Origin: Heliopora coerulea
Taxonomy: Eukaryota > Cnidaria > Anthozoa > Scleralcyonacea > Helioporidae
Direction of reading: 5' to 3'
Assembly (NCBI GenBank): GCA_030142905.1
Contig: JASJOG010000011.1
Coordinates: 3,039,001 to 3,103,000 of the forward strand
DNA: 64,000 nt
The first letter of the stretch is position 1, and each line of letters starts with the position of its first letter. Positions 1 to 9,396 of the stretch are shown here, piece after piece. Under the pieces are notes generated by a model. The model saw only the letters and a program-made list of their open reading frames with translations, was not told where the DNA came from and made no database searches. Both the position numbers and the translations under genes were made by a program.

Positions 1-74
1 ACGAAGTTCATCAGCAGTCAACTCACCTGACTCTGAAGTTTTTCCTGAAATATAGTCTCTCAGCACTATAACAT
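1..74 (-). CDS. Probable internal exon of an unidentified minus-strand gene, cut by the left edge
   Basis: On the minus strand a strong acceptor (pyrimidine-rich run ending TTTTTGCACAG at 75) is followed by 74 bases that stay open to the window edge. Read in phase (two bases, then 24 codons) they give a peptide beginning VIVLRDYISG and ending ELTADELR. There is no Met start, so this would be an internal or terminal exon whose remaining coding part lies to the left. I do not recognise the family. The same stretch also contains a GTGAGT that could act as an early donor, so the exon could be shorter. The call rests on the acceptor plus the open frame only. Confidence 0.35.
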
Positions 75-627
75 CTGTGCAAAAACAGACGGAGAGGAAA
101 ACAAAATCCCGCCAAAAGAACATCAGACGAAATTACACAATAATTTAATACACATGAATAAATCTTCTTCGCGGTCTTACGCCAAAATTGTAGACACTAG
201 CCGTAAAAATGATTACCAAATCTAGAAAGCGAGTACCAAGGGAATGACCAATACCTTCCATTAATATAGGAATTTCGGGTCGTTATACGGCAAAAGTACC
301 CTGGGACGAGTACCTCGTGCCAAGAGATAGGCTAGATAACATTTGCCGAGGGCTCCAGGTCACAGTTTTCCTCGGGTTTTAACAACGTTGACCCATTCAT
401 TTGCTTTGAGTACAATCTAGATGATTTTTATAACGTTATTCCAAAATGTGAAAATAGGGAATGAAGCCCAGTTGGTAGCCGGAACCTATGTTATGTAGAA
501 TTATAAAACATGTCTGTACGCGGGCTTATTGTGTTCCCATCACAGCATGCATTTCCAAACACGGAAATGCATTTGGTATTTCACTCGTTTTAATCCTTGT
601 TGTTGTCAATGAACGACTTTGAACGAA
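75..627. other. 5' flank of ARS-1 and intron or flank of the left-edge gene
   Basis: There is no coding potential beyond the left-edge exon. The last 60 bases match the leaders of ARS-2 and ARS-3 (CCAAACACGGAA, then TTGAACGAAATG before the start codon). The rest does not resemble their upstream regions, so ARS-1 sits at the outer edge of the duplicated block. An ATG at 609 opens a 23-codon upstream ORF (609-680) that overlaps the ARS-1 start in another frame. Confidence 0.5.
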
Positions 628-2118
628 ATGTATATGCACCTATTTCTATTCTGCTTGCTCTTTCACTTCTCAGAATGTAAGCAACCTCCAAACATTCTGT
701 TCATTTTGGCTGATGATTATGGCTTTAACGACATCGGATATCATGGATCAGAGATCAAGACACCAGTCTTGGACAAGCTGGCGAAAGAGGGTGTTACCTT
801 GGAGAACTATTATGTCCAGCCTATCTGTACTCCAACCAGATCAACTCTTCTGTCAGGAAGATACCAGATCCACACCGGCTTGCAACATCGTAATATATGG
901 CCAGCTCAGCCTAACTGTGTACCACTGGAAGATACCACTGTTGCTCAGAAACTTCAAGAGAGTGGCTACAAGACCCATGCAGTTGGCAAGTGGCACTGTG
1001 GATTTTACATAAAGGAATGTACACCAACTTACAGGGGTTTTGATTCATTTTTTGGATATCTAACCGGTGGTGAGGATTATTATTCTCATGTTGATCGGGA
1101 TGGATACCCAGCTATTCCATTTTCATCTTGGAGAGGTTATGATTTACGACGAAATGAGTCTGTTAGCACTAAGGAGAAAGGAGAGTATTCAACTTTTATT
1201 TTTAGTAAGGAAGCCCAAAAAATTGTCGAGGAACATGATAAAGAATCACCACTATTTCTATATTTGGCATTTCAAGCAGTACATGCTCCTCTTCAAGTGC
1301 CAGCCAAATACCTGGAACAGTACCAGTACATTAAGGACAAAAATAGACGTATTTATGCTGGTATGGTCTCAGCAATGGATGAAGCTGTTGGAAACTTAAC
1401 AACAACTCTCAAAGAGACAGGATTGTGGAACAATACTATTCTGGTATTTAGCACTGATAATGGTGGCCAGGTTTTCAGTGGAGGAAACAATTGGCCTCTG
1501 CGAGGTTGGAAAGGATCATTATGGGAAGGAGGGATCCGAGGTGTAGGTTTTGTTAACAGTCCTCTCTTGGAAAAACCAGGAAGAGTTTCGCATGAGATGA
1601 TCCATGTTTCTGACTGGTTTCCCACACTTGTGGGCCTTGCTGGAGGTGATTTGAATGGTACTAGACCACTAGATGGGTATAATGTTTGGGAGACAATTAA
1701 TACTGGTGATACTTCTCCAAGGACTGAAATTTTACACAACATAGATCCTGTCAATACTACTTGGGATCTCTTTGGTACATATAAGTGGTGTCCCCAGGCT
1801 GCTATTAGGGTTGGAGACTGGAAACTGCTAACTGGTTGCCCTGGTGATCCAAGGTGGATTCCACCACCAAGGTCTGATTGTGAAAATGAAGCCACTCTGG
1901 ATTATGAGGATACAAAAAAAAAACTATTTCTATTCAACATTGCAAATGATCCAGAAGAACGCCATGAATTGTCAGCCCAATATCCTGAGAAAGTGATGGA
2001 GTTATTGGCAAGACTTGAAGTGTATAACAGCACAGCAGTACCTGTTCGATTTCCAGCTCCTGATCCCTTATCAAATCCTTCCTTGCATGGTGGAGTGTGG
2101 TCACCATGGCGAGATTAA
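628..2118 (+). CDS. ARSB: Arylsulfatase B-like sulfatase, copy 1 (ARS-1), intronless
   Basis: A single 496-residue ORF. The in-frame extension upstream has only TTG, so the ATG at 628 is taken. Residues 1-17 are hydrophobic and look like a signal peptide. The sulfatase fold is evident: metal-binding Asp pair D29/D30, formylglycine motif C67-T-P-T-R71, GKWH, AVHAP, STDNGG and the Lys of LRGWKG. The segment after GKWH (GFYIKECTPTYRGFDSFFG) is diagnostic of the ARSB/ARSI/ARSJ clade, whose founder removes 4-sulfate from N-acetylgalactosamine in dermatan and chondroitin sulfate. Several N-glycosylation sequons (NES, NLT, NNT, NGT, NST) fit a secreted or lysosomal enzyme. GKWH is followed by C here, N in the other copies, where the family usually has L. 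ARS-2 lies 2.2 kb downstream on the same strand. The middle third (about 1155-1500) matches ARS-4 rather than ARS-2/3. Which sulfate ester is hydrolysed cannot be told. Confidence 0.93.
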   Translation: MYMHLFLFCLLFHFSECKQPPNILFILADDYGFNDIGYHGSEIKTPVLDKLAKEGVTLENYYVQPICTPTRSTLLSGRYQIHTGLQHRNIWPAQPNCVPLEDTTVAQKLQESGYKTHAVGKWHCGFYIKECTPTYRGFDSFFGYLTGGEDYYSHVDRDGYPAIPFSSWRGYDLRRNESVSTKEKGEYSTFIFSKEAQKIVEEHDKESPLFLYLAFQAVHAPLQVPAKYLEQYQYIKDKNRRIYAGMVSAMDEAVGNLTTTLKETGLWNNTILVFSTDNGGQVFSGGNNWPLRGWKGSLWEGGIRGVGFVNSPLLEKPGRVSHEMIHVSDWFPTLVGLAGGDLNGTRPLDGYNVWETINTGDTSPRTEILHNIDPVNTTWDLFGTYKWCPQAAIRVGDWKLLTGCPGDPRWIPPPRSDCENEATLDYEDTKKKLFLFNIANDPEERHELSAQYPEKVMELLARLEVYNSTAVPVRFPAPDPLSNPSLHGGVWSPWRD

Positions 2119-2285
2119 CTAGGGGATATGAACTTAAATACCTAAATTATGCAGCTACAAATGATATATTTCACTCCTAGACTCACTAATAATTCATGAG
2201 CAAAGTTGAGAACAGAAAATTGAATGCATTACATGTCTTTGTATCATATAGCTGCCCCTAACCAAATGACTTGATTTTCAGATCA

Positions 2286-2291
2286 AATAAA
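2286..2291 (+). terminator. Polyadenylation signal candidate for ARS-1
   Basis: AATAAA lies 168 bases after the stop codon. The same hexamer is kept at the aligned place after ARS-2 (6011-6016). In the ARS-3 copy the aligned sequence reads AATAGA. Confidence 0.5.
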
Positions 2292-2451
2292 ATAGACATG
2301 TTTCCCTTTGATATGGTACATATATACAACAAAGGACTCAGTTTTATAAGTTGGATTTCTAGCCTTTAAAAGCAAGAATACCTGGATACTTTAAAAGAAA
2401 GCATTCCAGGTTGTGTAGTTAATTTATGGACTGATTTTTATGATATACCAA

Positions 2452-2741
2452 TATTTGTAACCACAATCTGGTACCAGCAGACAATTTTATGAAATAAAGT
2501 AAAAAACAAATTTCAAAAAACAATGACATCTTGAAAACCCAATATATAAGTTAAAAACAAGATGACGAATGATTGCGATGATATTTTGACTTTATTGCAA
2601 GGTCATTTTTTGATTTGACAATGACTGCAATAAAGTTGAAATATCATTGCAATCATTCATTGTCTTGTTTTTAACTCATACCTTGGGTTTTCAAGATGTC
2701 ATTGTTTTTTGGAATTTGTTTTTTACTTTATTTGTAACCAC
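2452..2741. mobile_element. Foldback (MITE-like) insertion with 13-bp flanking repeats
   Basis: Two arms of about 108 bp, 2492-2600 and 2626-2733, are near-perfect reverse complements around a loop of about 25 bp (arm starts AAATAAAGTAAAAAACAAAT). The insertion is bracketed by the 13-mer TATTTGTAACCAC at 2452-2464 and 2729-2741. The paralogous flank of ARS-2 has this 13-mer once (near 6178-6190) and nothing between, so it is an empty site. About 27 unpaired bases (2465-2491) lie left of the hairpin, and the right arm overlaps the right flanking repeat, so the exact ends are not classical. No coding capacity. Confidence 0.8.
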
Positions 2742-3622
2742 TATTTTCAAGTTTTGTGAATGATGTTGCAAAACTCATGTTATCAGATCTATGTTATTTT
2801 GATAGTCTAAAAACTTGCTTATATAAATTTTTCCCAAATTCACTCAAAGTATTTCTATAAACAAGATGAAAAAATAAAACATTTTCTTGTCTTGTTCATT
2901 AATGCATATCTTAGGTTTACAAGATGTTACTTCTCAGAGTTGTTTTCTTCTCGTACTTCTTAAAGTTGTCAGCTGGAAAAGGTTTTTATATTTCTTTTAT
3001 CTATACAAACATAAGATTATAAGATGAAATTTCCATTATGGTAACTTCAAGGTATTGAGTTGATAATGGTGTAGGAATGGCAAGAATACAAATGTTAGAT
3101 ATAGGAAAAGTTCAAACTTTCCCTGGGCATTTACTTTCCAAAACACTGTGTAAGATACCCATACACATGGGAGGGCTGTAGGCAAAGGGATTGAGAGAGG
3201 GGACTGAGCCTACACAACAATATTGAGATCCCTCAAAAATTCCCAATGCACATAAACAACACATAGCTTCTTACAGTAAGCATGATTCACACTTTTTAAA
3301 TAAGCATAACAATATACACAAACTCAGCACCTCATGGTCAACTGAACTCACTGTACTTCCCCTGTGCAAAGGGATTAACTGACCATGAAGTGCTCAAAGC
3401 ACTTGCCTACAGTACAATGTGTCTGTAGGTTGTATGTCCCCTAAATGATCTTTTTGTCCCCGTGGCCCCCTTGAAATGTCATGCAGACAACTGACCTAAG
3501 CCTTAGCACATTAACTAAACAAATCATTTTCCATGGGTGTTGTGGGATGATAAGGATCAGACTAAAAAAAAGAGACTTAAAACACACCAAAAAACCTGCA
3601 ACGCGCGTCGAGCGCAAAATAG

Positions 3623-3810
3623 TTAACCAGGGACGGCGGAGCAGGGGGGAGCTGCAGGGGCTGTAGCCCCCCACTTTTTTCCAAATGTAATGTTGAAACA
3701 ACTACGCTTTAAAACACTTGTGCAATTTCCCAGAGAAGCATACAAAATGATGTATTTTTATCTCAAGCCCCCCCCCCCCCCTCGTAATTCCGCTCCGCCG
3801 TCCCTGTTAA
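3623..3810. mobile_element. Short inverted-terminal-repeat element flanked by TTAA
   Basis: The 180 bp between TTAA (3623-3626) and TTAA (3807-3810) starts CCAGGGACGGCGGAGC and ends GCTCCGCCGTCCCTG, a 15-16 bp terminal inverted repeat. It carries a C-homopolymer near the right end. The matching spacer before ARS-3 (near 7330) lacks it. TTAA at both ends suggests a TTAA-targeting (piggyBac-like) non-autonomous element, although the CAGGG terminus also recalls hAT elements. Confidence 0.7.
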
Positions 3811-4154
3811 GTTATTCACCGAAGTGGAGGTAAATATCGACACTACTCACCCACACCGAGGTGAATAATTGTTTTAGCATAAACCTCGCATAATTGTTTT
3901 CACACAATTACTTTAAATTTTTAAGATGATTTTAGGAAATGTAGGCTTGTTGCCCGTTCGTCGTTTGTAAACAAAACATTTTGAAACACATTTTGAGTGC
4001 ATTTATAGGTGAATTCTAAAGGAAATACATTTTCCTGGATATTTTATTTCCACATTTCGTTACTTTGTTGGTATTGTCCTGTGTGGCAGCTTGGTTTATT
4101 CAATACAATTTCCTTCTTCAATACCTGAAACAAAATTGGGCGCCATCTTGTTTT

Positions 4155-4352
4155 GCGCGGAGGTGAATAGTGCAGGATATTCCGAGATAGACGAACCAGT
4201 AAGATTGCGCAAAAGATTGCCTCTATCTGGGAGGCATATATTGAACTATTATATCGCCTGATTGGTTTTACACTCGCGTTCAGATCACAGAATCTAATTC
4301 CAAACACGGAAGTTTGCTTTTTTGTAATATTTTAGCAACGACATTGAACGAA
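4155..4352 (+). promoter_or_regulatory. Presumed promoter and leader of ARS-2, shared with ARS-3
   Basis: These 200 bases before the start appear identical in front of ARS-3 (7681-7878). They contain AT-rich TATA-like runs (GCATATATTG, TTATATCG near 4237-4255) and an inverted CCAAT box (GATTGG near 4260). The transcription start is not determined, so the promoter label is inference from position and conservation. Confidence 0.35.
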
Positions 4353-5870
4353 ATGTATATGTACCTGCTTCTCTTCAACTTTCTTTTGCCCTTATCAGAA
4401 TGTAAGCAACCTCCAAACATTCTGTTCATTTTGGCTGATGATTATGGCTTCAACGACATCGGATATCATGGATCAGAGATCAAGACACCAGTCATGGACA
4501 AGCTGGCGAAAGAGGGTGTTACCTTGGAGAACTATTATGTCCAGCCTATCTGTACTCCAACCAGATCAACTCTTCTGTCAGGAAGATACCAGATCCACAC
4601 CGGCTTGCAACATGGTATTATATGGCCAGCTCAGGCTAACTGTGTACCACTGGAAGATACCACTGTTGCTCAGAAACTTAAAGAGAGTGGCTACAAGACC
4701 CATGCAGTTGGTAAGTGGCACAATGGATTTTACATAAAGGAATGTACACCAACTTACAGGGGTTTTGATTCATTCTTCGGATATCTAACTGGTGGTGAGG
4801 ATTACTATTCTCATGTTTCTGGGGGTGGTTTCCCAGCCATTCCGTTTTCTTCTTGGAGCGGTTATGATTTACGAAGAAACGAGTCTGTTAGCACTAAGGA
4901 GAAAGGAGAGTATTCAACTTATATCTTTACCAGAGAAGCCCAAAAGATTGTTGAGCAACATGACAGAGAATCACCACTTTTCCTTTATTTGGCTTTTCAA
5001 GCAGTACACTCTCCTCTTCAAGTGCCAGCCAAATACCTGGAACCGTATCAGCACATTAAGGACAAAAGTAGACGTATTTATGCTGGTATGGTCTCAGCAA
5101 TGGACGAGGCTATTGGAAACCTGACAGAAACCCTTAAGGAGAGAGGATTATGGAACAATACTATTCTTGTATTTAGCACTGATAATGGTGGTCAGATATA
5201 CCAAGGTGGTAACAACTGGCCTCTGCGAGGTTGGAAAGGATCGTTATGGGAAGGAGGGATCCGAGGTGTAGGTTTTGTGAACAGTCCTCTCTTGGAAAAA
5301 CCAGGAAGAGTTTCGCATGAGATGATCCATGTTTCTGACTGGTTTCCCACACTTGTGGGTCTTGCTGGAGGTGATTTGAATGGTACTAGACCACTAGATG
5401 GGTACAATGTTTGGGAGACAATTAATACTGGTGATACTTCTCCAAGGACTGAAATTTTACACAACATAGATCCTGTCAATACTACTTGGGATCTCTTTGG
5501 TACATATAAGTGGTGTCCCCAGGCTGCTATTAGGGTTGGAGACTGGAAACTGCTAACTGGTTGCCCTGGTGACCCGAGGTGGATTCCACCACCAAGGTCT
5601 GATTGTGAAAATGAACCCACTCTGGATTATGAGGATACAAAAAAAAAACTATTTCTATTCAACATTGCAAATGATCCAGAAGAACGCCATGAATTGTCAG
5701 CCCAATATCCTGAGAAAGTGATGGAGTTATTGGCAAGACTTGAAGTTTATAACAGCACAGCAGTACCTGTTCGATATCCAGCTCCTGATCCCTTATCCAA
5801 TCCATCCTTGCATGGTGAAGTGTGGTCACCATGGCAAGATCAACTGGGGGATATGAACTTAAGTACCTAA
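4353..5870 (+). CDS. ARSB: Arylsulfatase B-like sulfatase, copy 2 (ARS-2), intronless
   Basis: 505 residues from the ATG at 4353. The frame extends upstream only through a TTG. The signal-like N-terminus MYMYLLLFNFLLPLSEC is followed by the same catalytic set as ARS-1: D29/D30, C67-T-P-T-R71, GKWHN, AVHSP, STDNGG, LRGWKG. The C-terminal half (from about 5225) is nearly identical to ARS-1, while the N-terminal third is nearly identical to ARS-3. The middle third carries the STYIFTREAQKIVEQH type found only in ARS-2 and ARS-3. The protein is nine residues longer at its C-terminus than ARS-1, which stops at the equivalent of the Asp after SPW. All catalytic residues are intact, so it is probably an active, glycosylated secretory or lysosomal sulfatase. 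Confidence 0.93.
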   Translation: MYMYLLLFNFLLPLSECKQPPNILFILADDYGFNDIGYHGSEIKTPVMDKLAKEGVTLENYYVQPICTPTRSTLLSGRYQIHTGLQHGIIWPAQANCVPLEDTTVAQKLKESGYKTHAVGKWHNGFYIKECTPTYRGFDSFFGYLTGGEDYYSHVSGGGFPAIPFSSWSGYDLRRNESVSTKEKGEYSTYIFTREAQKIVEQHDRESPLFLYLAFQAVHSPLQVPAKYLEPYQHIKDKSRRIYAGMVSAMDEAIGNLTETLKERGLWNNTILVFSTDNGGQIYQGGNNWPLRGWKGSLWEGGIRGVGFVNSPLLEKPGRVSHEMIHVSDWFPTLVGLAGGDLNGTRPLDGYNVWETINTGDTSPRTEILHNIDPVNTTWDLFGTYKWCPQAAIRVGDWKLLTGCPGDPRWIPPPRSDCENEPTLDYEDTKKKLFLFNIANDPEERHELSAQYPEKVMELLARLEVYNSTAVPVRYPAPDPLSNPSLHGEVWSPWQDQLGDMNLST

Positions 5871-6289
5871 ATTATACAGCTACAAATGATATATTTCACT
5901 CCTAGACTCACTAATAATTTGTGAGCAAAATTGAGAATGGAAAATTGAATGCATTACATGTCTTTGTATCATATGTCTGCCTCTAACCAGATGACCTGAT
6001 TTTCAGATCAAATAAAATAGACATGTTTCCCTTTGATATGGTACATATATACAACAAAATGCCCAGTTTTATAAGTTAGATTTCTAGCCTTTAAAAGCAA
6101 GAATACCTGGATACTTTAAAAGAAAGGATTCCAGATTGTGTAGTTAATTTATGGACTGATTTTTATGACGTACCGATATTTGTAACCACTATTTTCACAT
6201 TTTGTAAATGATATTGCAAAACTCATGTTATTTGACCTATGTTATTTTGATAGTCTAAAAACCCACTTATGCAAATTTTTCCCAAATTC

Positions 6290-6597
6290 ACTCAAAGGGG
6301 TGTTGGTGGCACAGTGGTAGTATACATGTCTCTCACCACTGTGACTAGGGTTTGATTCTGACTCTGTGCAGTTATCTGATTATAATTACCTTAGTCACAT
6401 GTGAGAAGAGTGTTGTCCAGTTTGACTCTACCAAGCATCGCAGGTTTTCTCTGGGTACTCCAGTTTCCTCCTGTAGTAACACTGGACCCATGAGGGGTGG
6501 CCCTTACTGGACCTCTAGGGAGAACAGCTTATGTAGCTGATAGGGTTATCCAATATAAATAAAGACACTTTACTTTTACTTTTACCTTTACTCAAAG
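6290..6597 (+). mobile_element. tRNA-derived SINE with 8-bp target duplication
   Basis: The head carries a pol III A box (TGGCACAGTGG near 6307-6317) and a degenerate B box (GGTTTGATTC near 6349). A body of about 180 bp and an ACTTTT/CTTTA-type tail follow. ACTCAAAG flanks it at 6290-6297 and 6590-6597. The aligned site after ARS-1 (about 2842-2849) has one ACTCAAAG and no insert. A full reverse copy lies at 29230-29516 and a head-only copy at 62312-62388, which confirms a dispersed family. Confidence 0.85.
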
Positions 6598-7680
6598 TAT
6601 TTTTATAAACAAGATGTTATTCCTCAGAGTTGTTTTCTTCTTGTACTTCTTAAAGTTGTCAGCTGGAAAAGGTTTTTATATTTCTTTTACCTATACAAAC
6701 AGAAGATTATAAGATGAAATTTCTATTATGGTAACTTTAAGGTATCGAGTTGGTAATGGTGTAGGAATGGCAAGAATCCAAATGTTAAATGTAGGAAAAG
6801 TTCAAACTTTCCCTGGGTATTTACTTTCCAAAACACTGTGTAAGATACCCATACACATGGGAGGTCTGTAGGCAAAGGGATTGAGAGAGGGGACCGAGCC
6901 TACAAAAATTTGAGATCCCTCAAAAATTCCCAATGCACACAAACAACACATAGCTTGATACAGTAAGCATGATTCACACTTTCGACATAAGCATAACGGT
7001 ATACACAAACTCAGCACCTCATGGTCAACTAAACTCACTGTACCTGCCCAGTGCAAAAGGATTAACTAACCATGAAGTGCTCAAAGCACTTGCCTACAGT
7101 ACAATGTGTCTGTAGGCTGTATGTCCCCTAAATGATTTTTTTGCTCCACTGTCCTCCATGAAATGTCATGCAGACAACTGACCTAAGCCTTAGCACGTTA
7201 ACTAAACAAATGATTTTCCATGGGTGTTGTGGGATGATAAGGGCCAGACTCAAAAAAAAAAAAAAAAAAAAAAAAAGACTTAAAACAAATCACACCAAAC
7301 AACCGGTAACGCGCGTCCCGCGCAAAATAGTCAACAATTATTCACCGAAGTGGAGGTAAATATCGACACTACTCATCGACACCGAAGTGAATAATTGTTT
7401 TAGCATAAACCTCGCATAATTGTTTTCACACAATTACTTTAAATTTTTAAGATAATTTTAGGAAATGTGGGCTTGTCGCCCGTTCGTCGTTTGTAAACAA
7501 AACATTTTGAAACACATTCTGAATGCATTTATTGGTGAATTGTAAAAGAAATACATATTCCTGGATATTTTATTTCCACATTTCGTTACTTTGTTGGTAT
7601 TGTCCAGCGTGGCGGCTTAGTTTATTCAATACAATTTCCTTCTTCCGTAGGTGAGACAAAACTGGACGTCATCTTGTTTT

Positions 7681-7878
7681 GCGCGGAGGTGAATAGTGCA
7701 GGATATTCCGAGATAGACGAACCAGTAAGATTGCGCAAAAGATTGCCTCTATCTGGGAGGCATATATTGAACTATTATATCGCCTGATTGGTTTTACACT
7801 CGCGTTCAGATCACAGAATCTAATTCCAAACACGGAAGTTTGCTTTTTTGTAATATTTTAGCAACGACATTGAACGAA
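7681..7878 (+). promoter_or_regulatory. Presumed promoter and leader of ARS-3, identical to ARS-2
   Basis: By eye, identical to 4155-4352 over the whole stretch, including the TATA-like runs, the inverted CCAAT box and the CCAAACACGGAAG leader segment. Such identity in non-coding DNA points to recent duplication or conversion. Confidence 0.35.
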
Positions 7879-9396
7879 ATGTATATGTACCTGCTTCTCT
7901 TCAACTTCCTTTTGCCCTTATCAGAATGTAAGCAACCTCCAAACATTCTGTTCATTTTGGCTGATGATTATGGCTTCAACGACATCGGATATCATGGATC
8001 AGAGATCAAGACACCAGTCATGGACAAGCTGGCGAAAGAGGGTGTTACCTTGGAGAACTATTATGTCCAGCCTATCTGTACTCCAACCAGATCAACTCTT
8101 CTGTCAGGAAGATACCAGATCCACACCGGCTTGCAACATGGTATTATATGGCCAGCTCAGGCTAACTGTGTACCACTGGAAGATACCACTGTTGCTCAGA
8201 AACTTAAAGAGAGTGGCTACAAGACCCATGCAGTTGGTAAGTGGCACAATGGATTTTACATAAAGGAATGTACACCAACTTACAGGGGTTTTGATTCATT
8301 TTTTGGATATCTAACCGGTGCTGAGGATTATTATTCTCATGTCGCTGGGGCTGGTTTCCCAACCATTCCGTTTTGTTTTTGGAGAGGTTATGATTTACGA
8401 AGAAACGAGTCTGTTAGCACCAAGGAGAAAGGAGAGTATTCAACTTATATCTTTACCAGAGAAGCCCAAAAGATTGTTGAGCAACATGACAAAGAATCAC
8501 CACTTTTCCTTTATTTGGCTTTTCAAGCAGTACACTCTCCTCTTCAAGTGCCAGCCAAATACCTGGAACCGTATCAGCACATTAAGGACAAAAATAGACG
8601 TATTTATGCTGGTATGGTCTCAGCAATGGACGAAGCTATTGGAAACCTGACAGAAACCCTTAAGGAGAGAGGATTATGGAACAATACTATTCTTGTATTT
8701 AGCACTGATAATGGTGGTCAGGTATACCAAGGTGGTAACAACTGGCCTCTGCGAGGTTGGAAAGGATCGTTATGGGAAGGAGGGATCCGAGGTGTAGGTT
8801 TTGTGAACAGTCCTCTCTTGGAAAAACCAGGAAGAGTTTCTCATGAGATGATCCACATTTCTGATTGGTTTCCCACACTTGTGGGTCTTGCTGGAGGTGA
8901 TTTGAATGGTACTAGACCACTAGATGGGTATAATGTTTGGGAGACAATTAACACTGATGATACTTCTCCAAGGACTGAAATTTTACACAACATAGATCCT
9001 GTCAATACTCCTTGGAATCCCTTCAGTACATATAAGTGGTGTCCCCAGGCTGCTATTAGGGTTGGAGACTGGAAATTACTAACTGGTTGCCCTGGTGATC
9101 CAAGGTGGATTCCACCACCAAGTTCTGATTGTGAAAGAGAACCCACTCTGGATTATGAGGATACAAAAGAAAGACTATTTCTATTCAATATTGCAAATGA
9201 TCCAGAAGAACGCCATGAATTGTCAGCCCAATATCCTGAGAAAGTGATGGAGTTATTGGCTAGACTTGAAGTTTATAACAGCACAGCAGTAACTGTTCGA
9301 TATCCAGCTCCTGATCCTTTATCCAATCCATTGTTACATGGTGGAGTGTGGTCACCATGGCAAGATCAATTGGAGGAACTGAATTTTAGCACCTAA
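7879..9396 (+). CDS. ARSB: Arylsulfatase B-like sulfatase, copy 3 (ARS-3), intronless
   Basis: 505 residues from the ATG at 7879. The N-terminal third is almost identical to ARS-2, with the same signal-like segment, D29/D30, C67-T-P-T-R71 and GKWHN. The region after GYLTG differs most (AEDYYSHVAGAGFPTIPFCFW), near the substrate-facing loop in the family, as does the C-terminal third (NTPWNPFSTY, SSDCEREPTL, NFST end). STDNGG and LRGWKG are kept, so activity is expected. Substrate preference may differ from ARS-1 and ARS-2; that is inference from where the substitutions cluster. The 3' flank has lost the shared AATAAA (AATAGA), with another AATAAA at 9852-9857. Confidence 0.93.
   Translation: MYMYLLLFNFLLPLSECKQPPNILFILADDYGFNDIGYHGSEIKTPVMDKLAKEGVTLENYYVQPICTPTRSTLLSGRYQIHTGLQHGIIWPAQANCVPLEDTTVAQKLKESGYKTHAVGKWHNGFYIKECTPTYRGFDSFFGYLTGAEDYYSHVAGAGFPTIPFCFWRGYDLRRNESVSTKEKGEYSTYIFTREAQKIVEQHDKESPLFLYLAFQAVHSPLQVPAKYLEPYQHIKDKNRRIYAGMVSAMDEAIGNLTETLKERGLWNNTILVFSTDNGGQVYQGGNNWPLRGWKGSLWEGGIRGVGFVNSPLLEKPGRVSHEMIHISDWFPTLVGLAGGDLNGTRPLDGYNVWETINTDDTSPRTEILHNIDPVNTPWNPFSTYKWCPQAAIRVGDWKLLTGCPGDPRWIPPPSSDCEREPTLDYEDTKERLFLFNIANDPEERHELSAQYPEKVMELLARLEVYNSTAVTVRYPAPDPLSNPLLHGGVWSPWQDQLEELNFST

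Larger units (their letters stand above)
2119..4352. other. ARS-1/ARS-2 spacer: duplicated 3' flank plus ARS-2 promoter region
   Basis: There is no gene. The spacer aligns through most of its length with the ARS-2/ARS-3 spacer (5871-7878) and, more weakly, with the DNA after ARS-3. The differences are discrete insertions: a foldback element and a short TTAA-flanked element here, and a SINE in the ARS-2 spacer. Small ORFs around 3441-3701 and 4044-4307 are not supported. Confidence 0.7.
5871..7878. other. ARS-2/ARS-3 spacer: duplicated 3' flank plus ARS-3 promoter region
   Basis: There is no gene. It aligns with 2119-4352 except for the SINE at 6290-6597, the two missing insertions and a poly-A run near 7251-7276. 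A polyadenylation hexamer AATAAA is at 6011-6016. The final 200 bases equal the ARS-2 leader. Confidence 0.7.

Noticed and set aside
1353..1895. Antisense ORF in ARS-1, repeated at 5192-5620, 8841-9146 and 12067-12522
   Set aside because: It recurs only because the four sense genes are nearly identical; its frame length varies between copies and no domain is visible.
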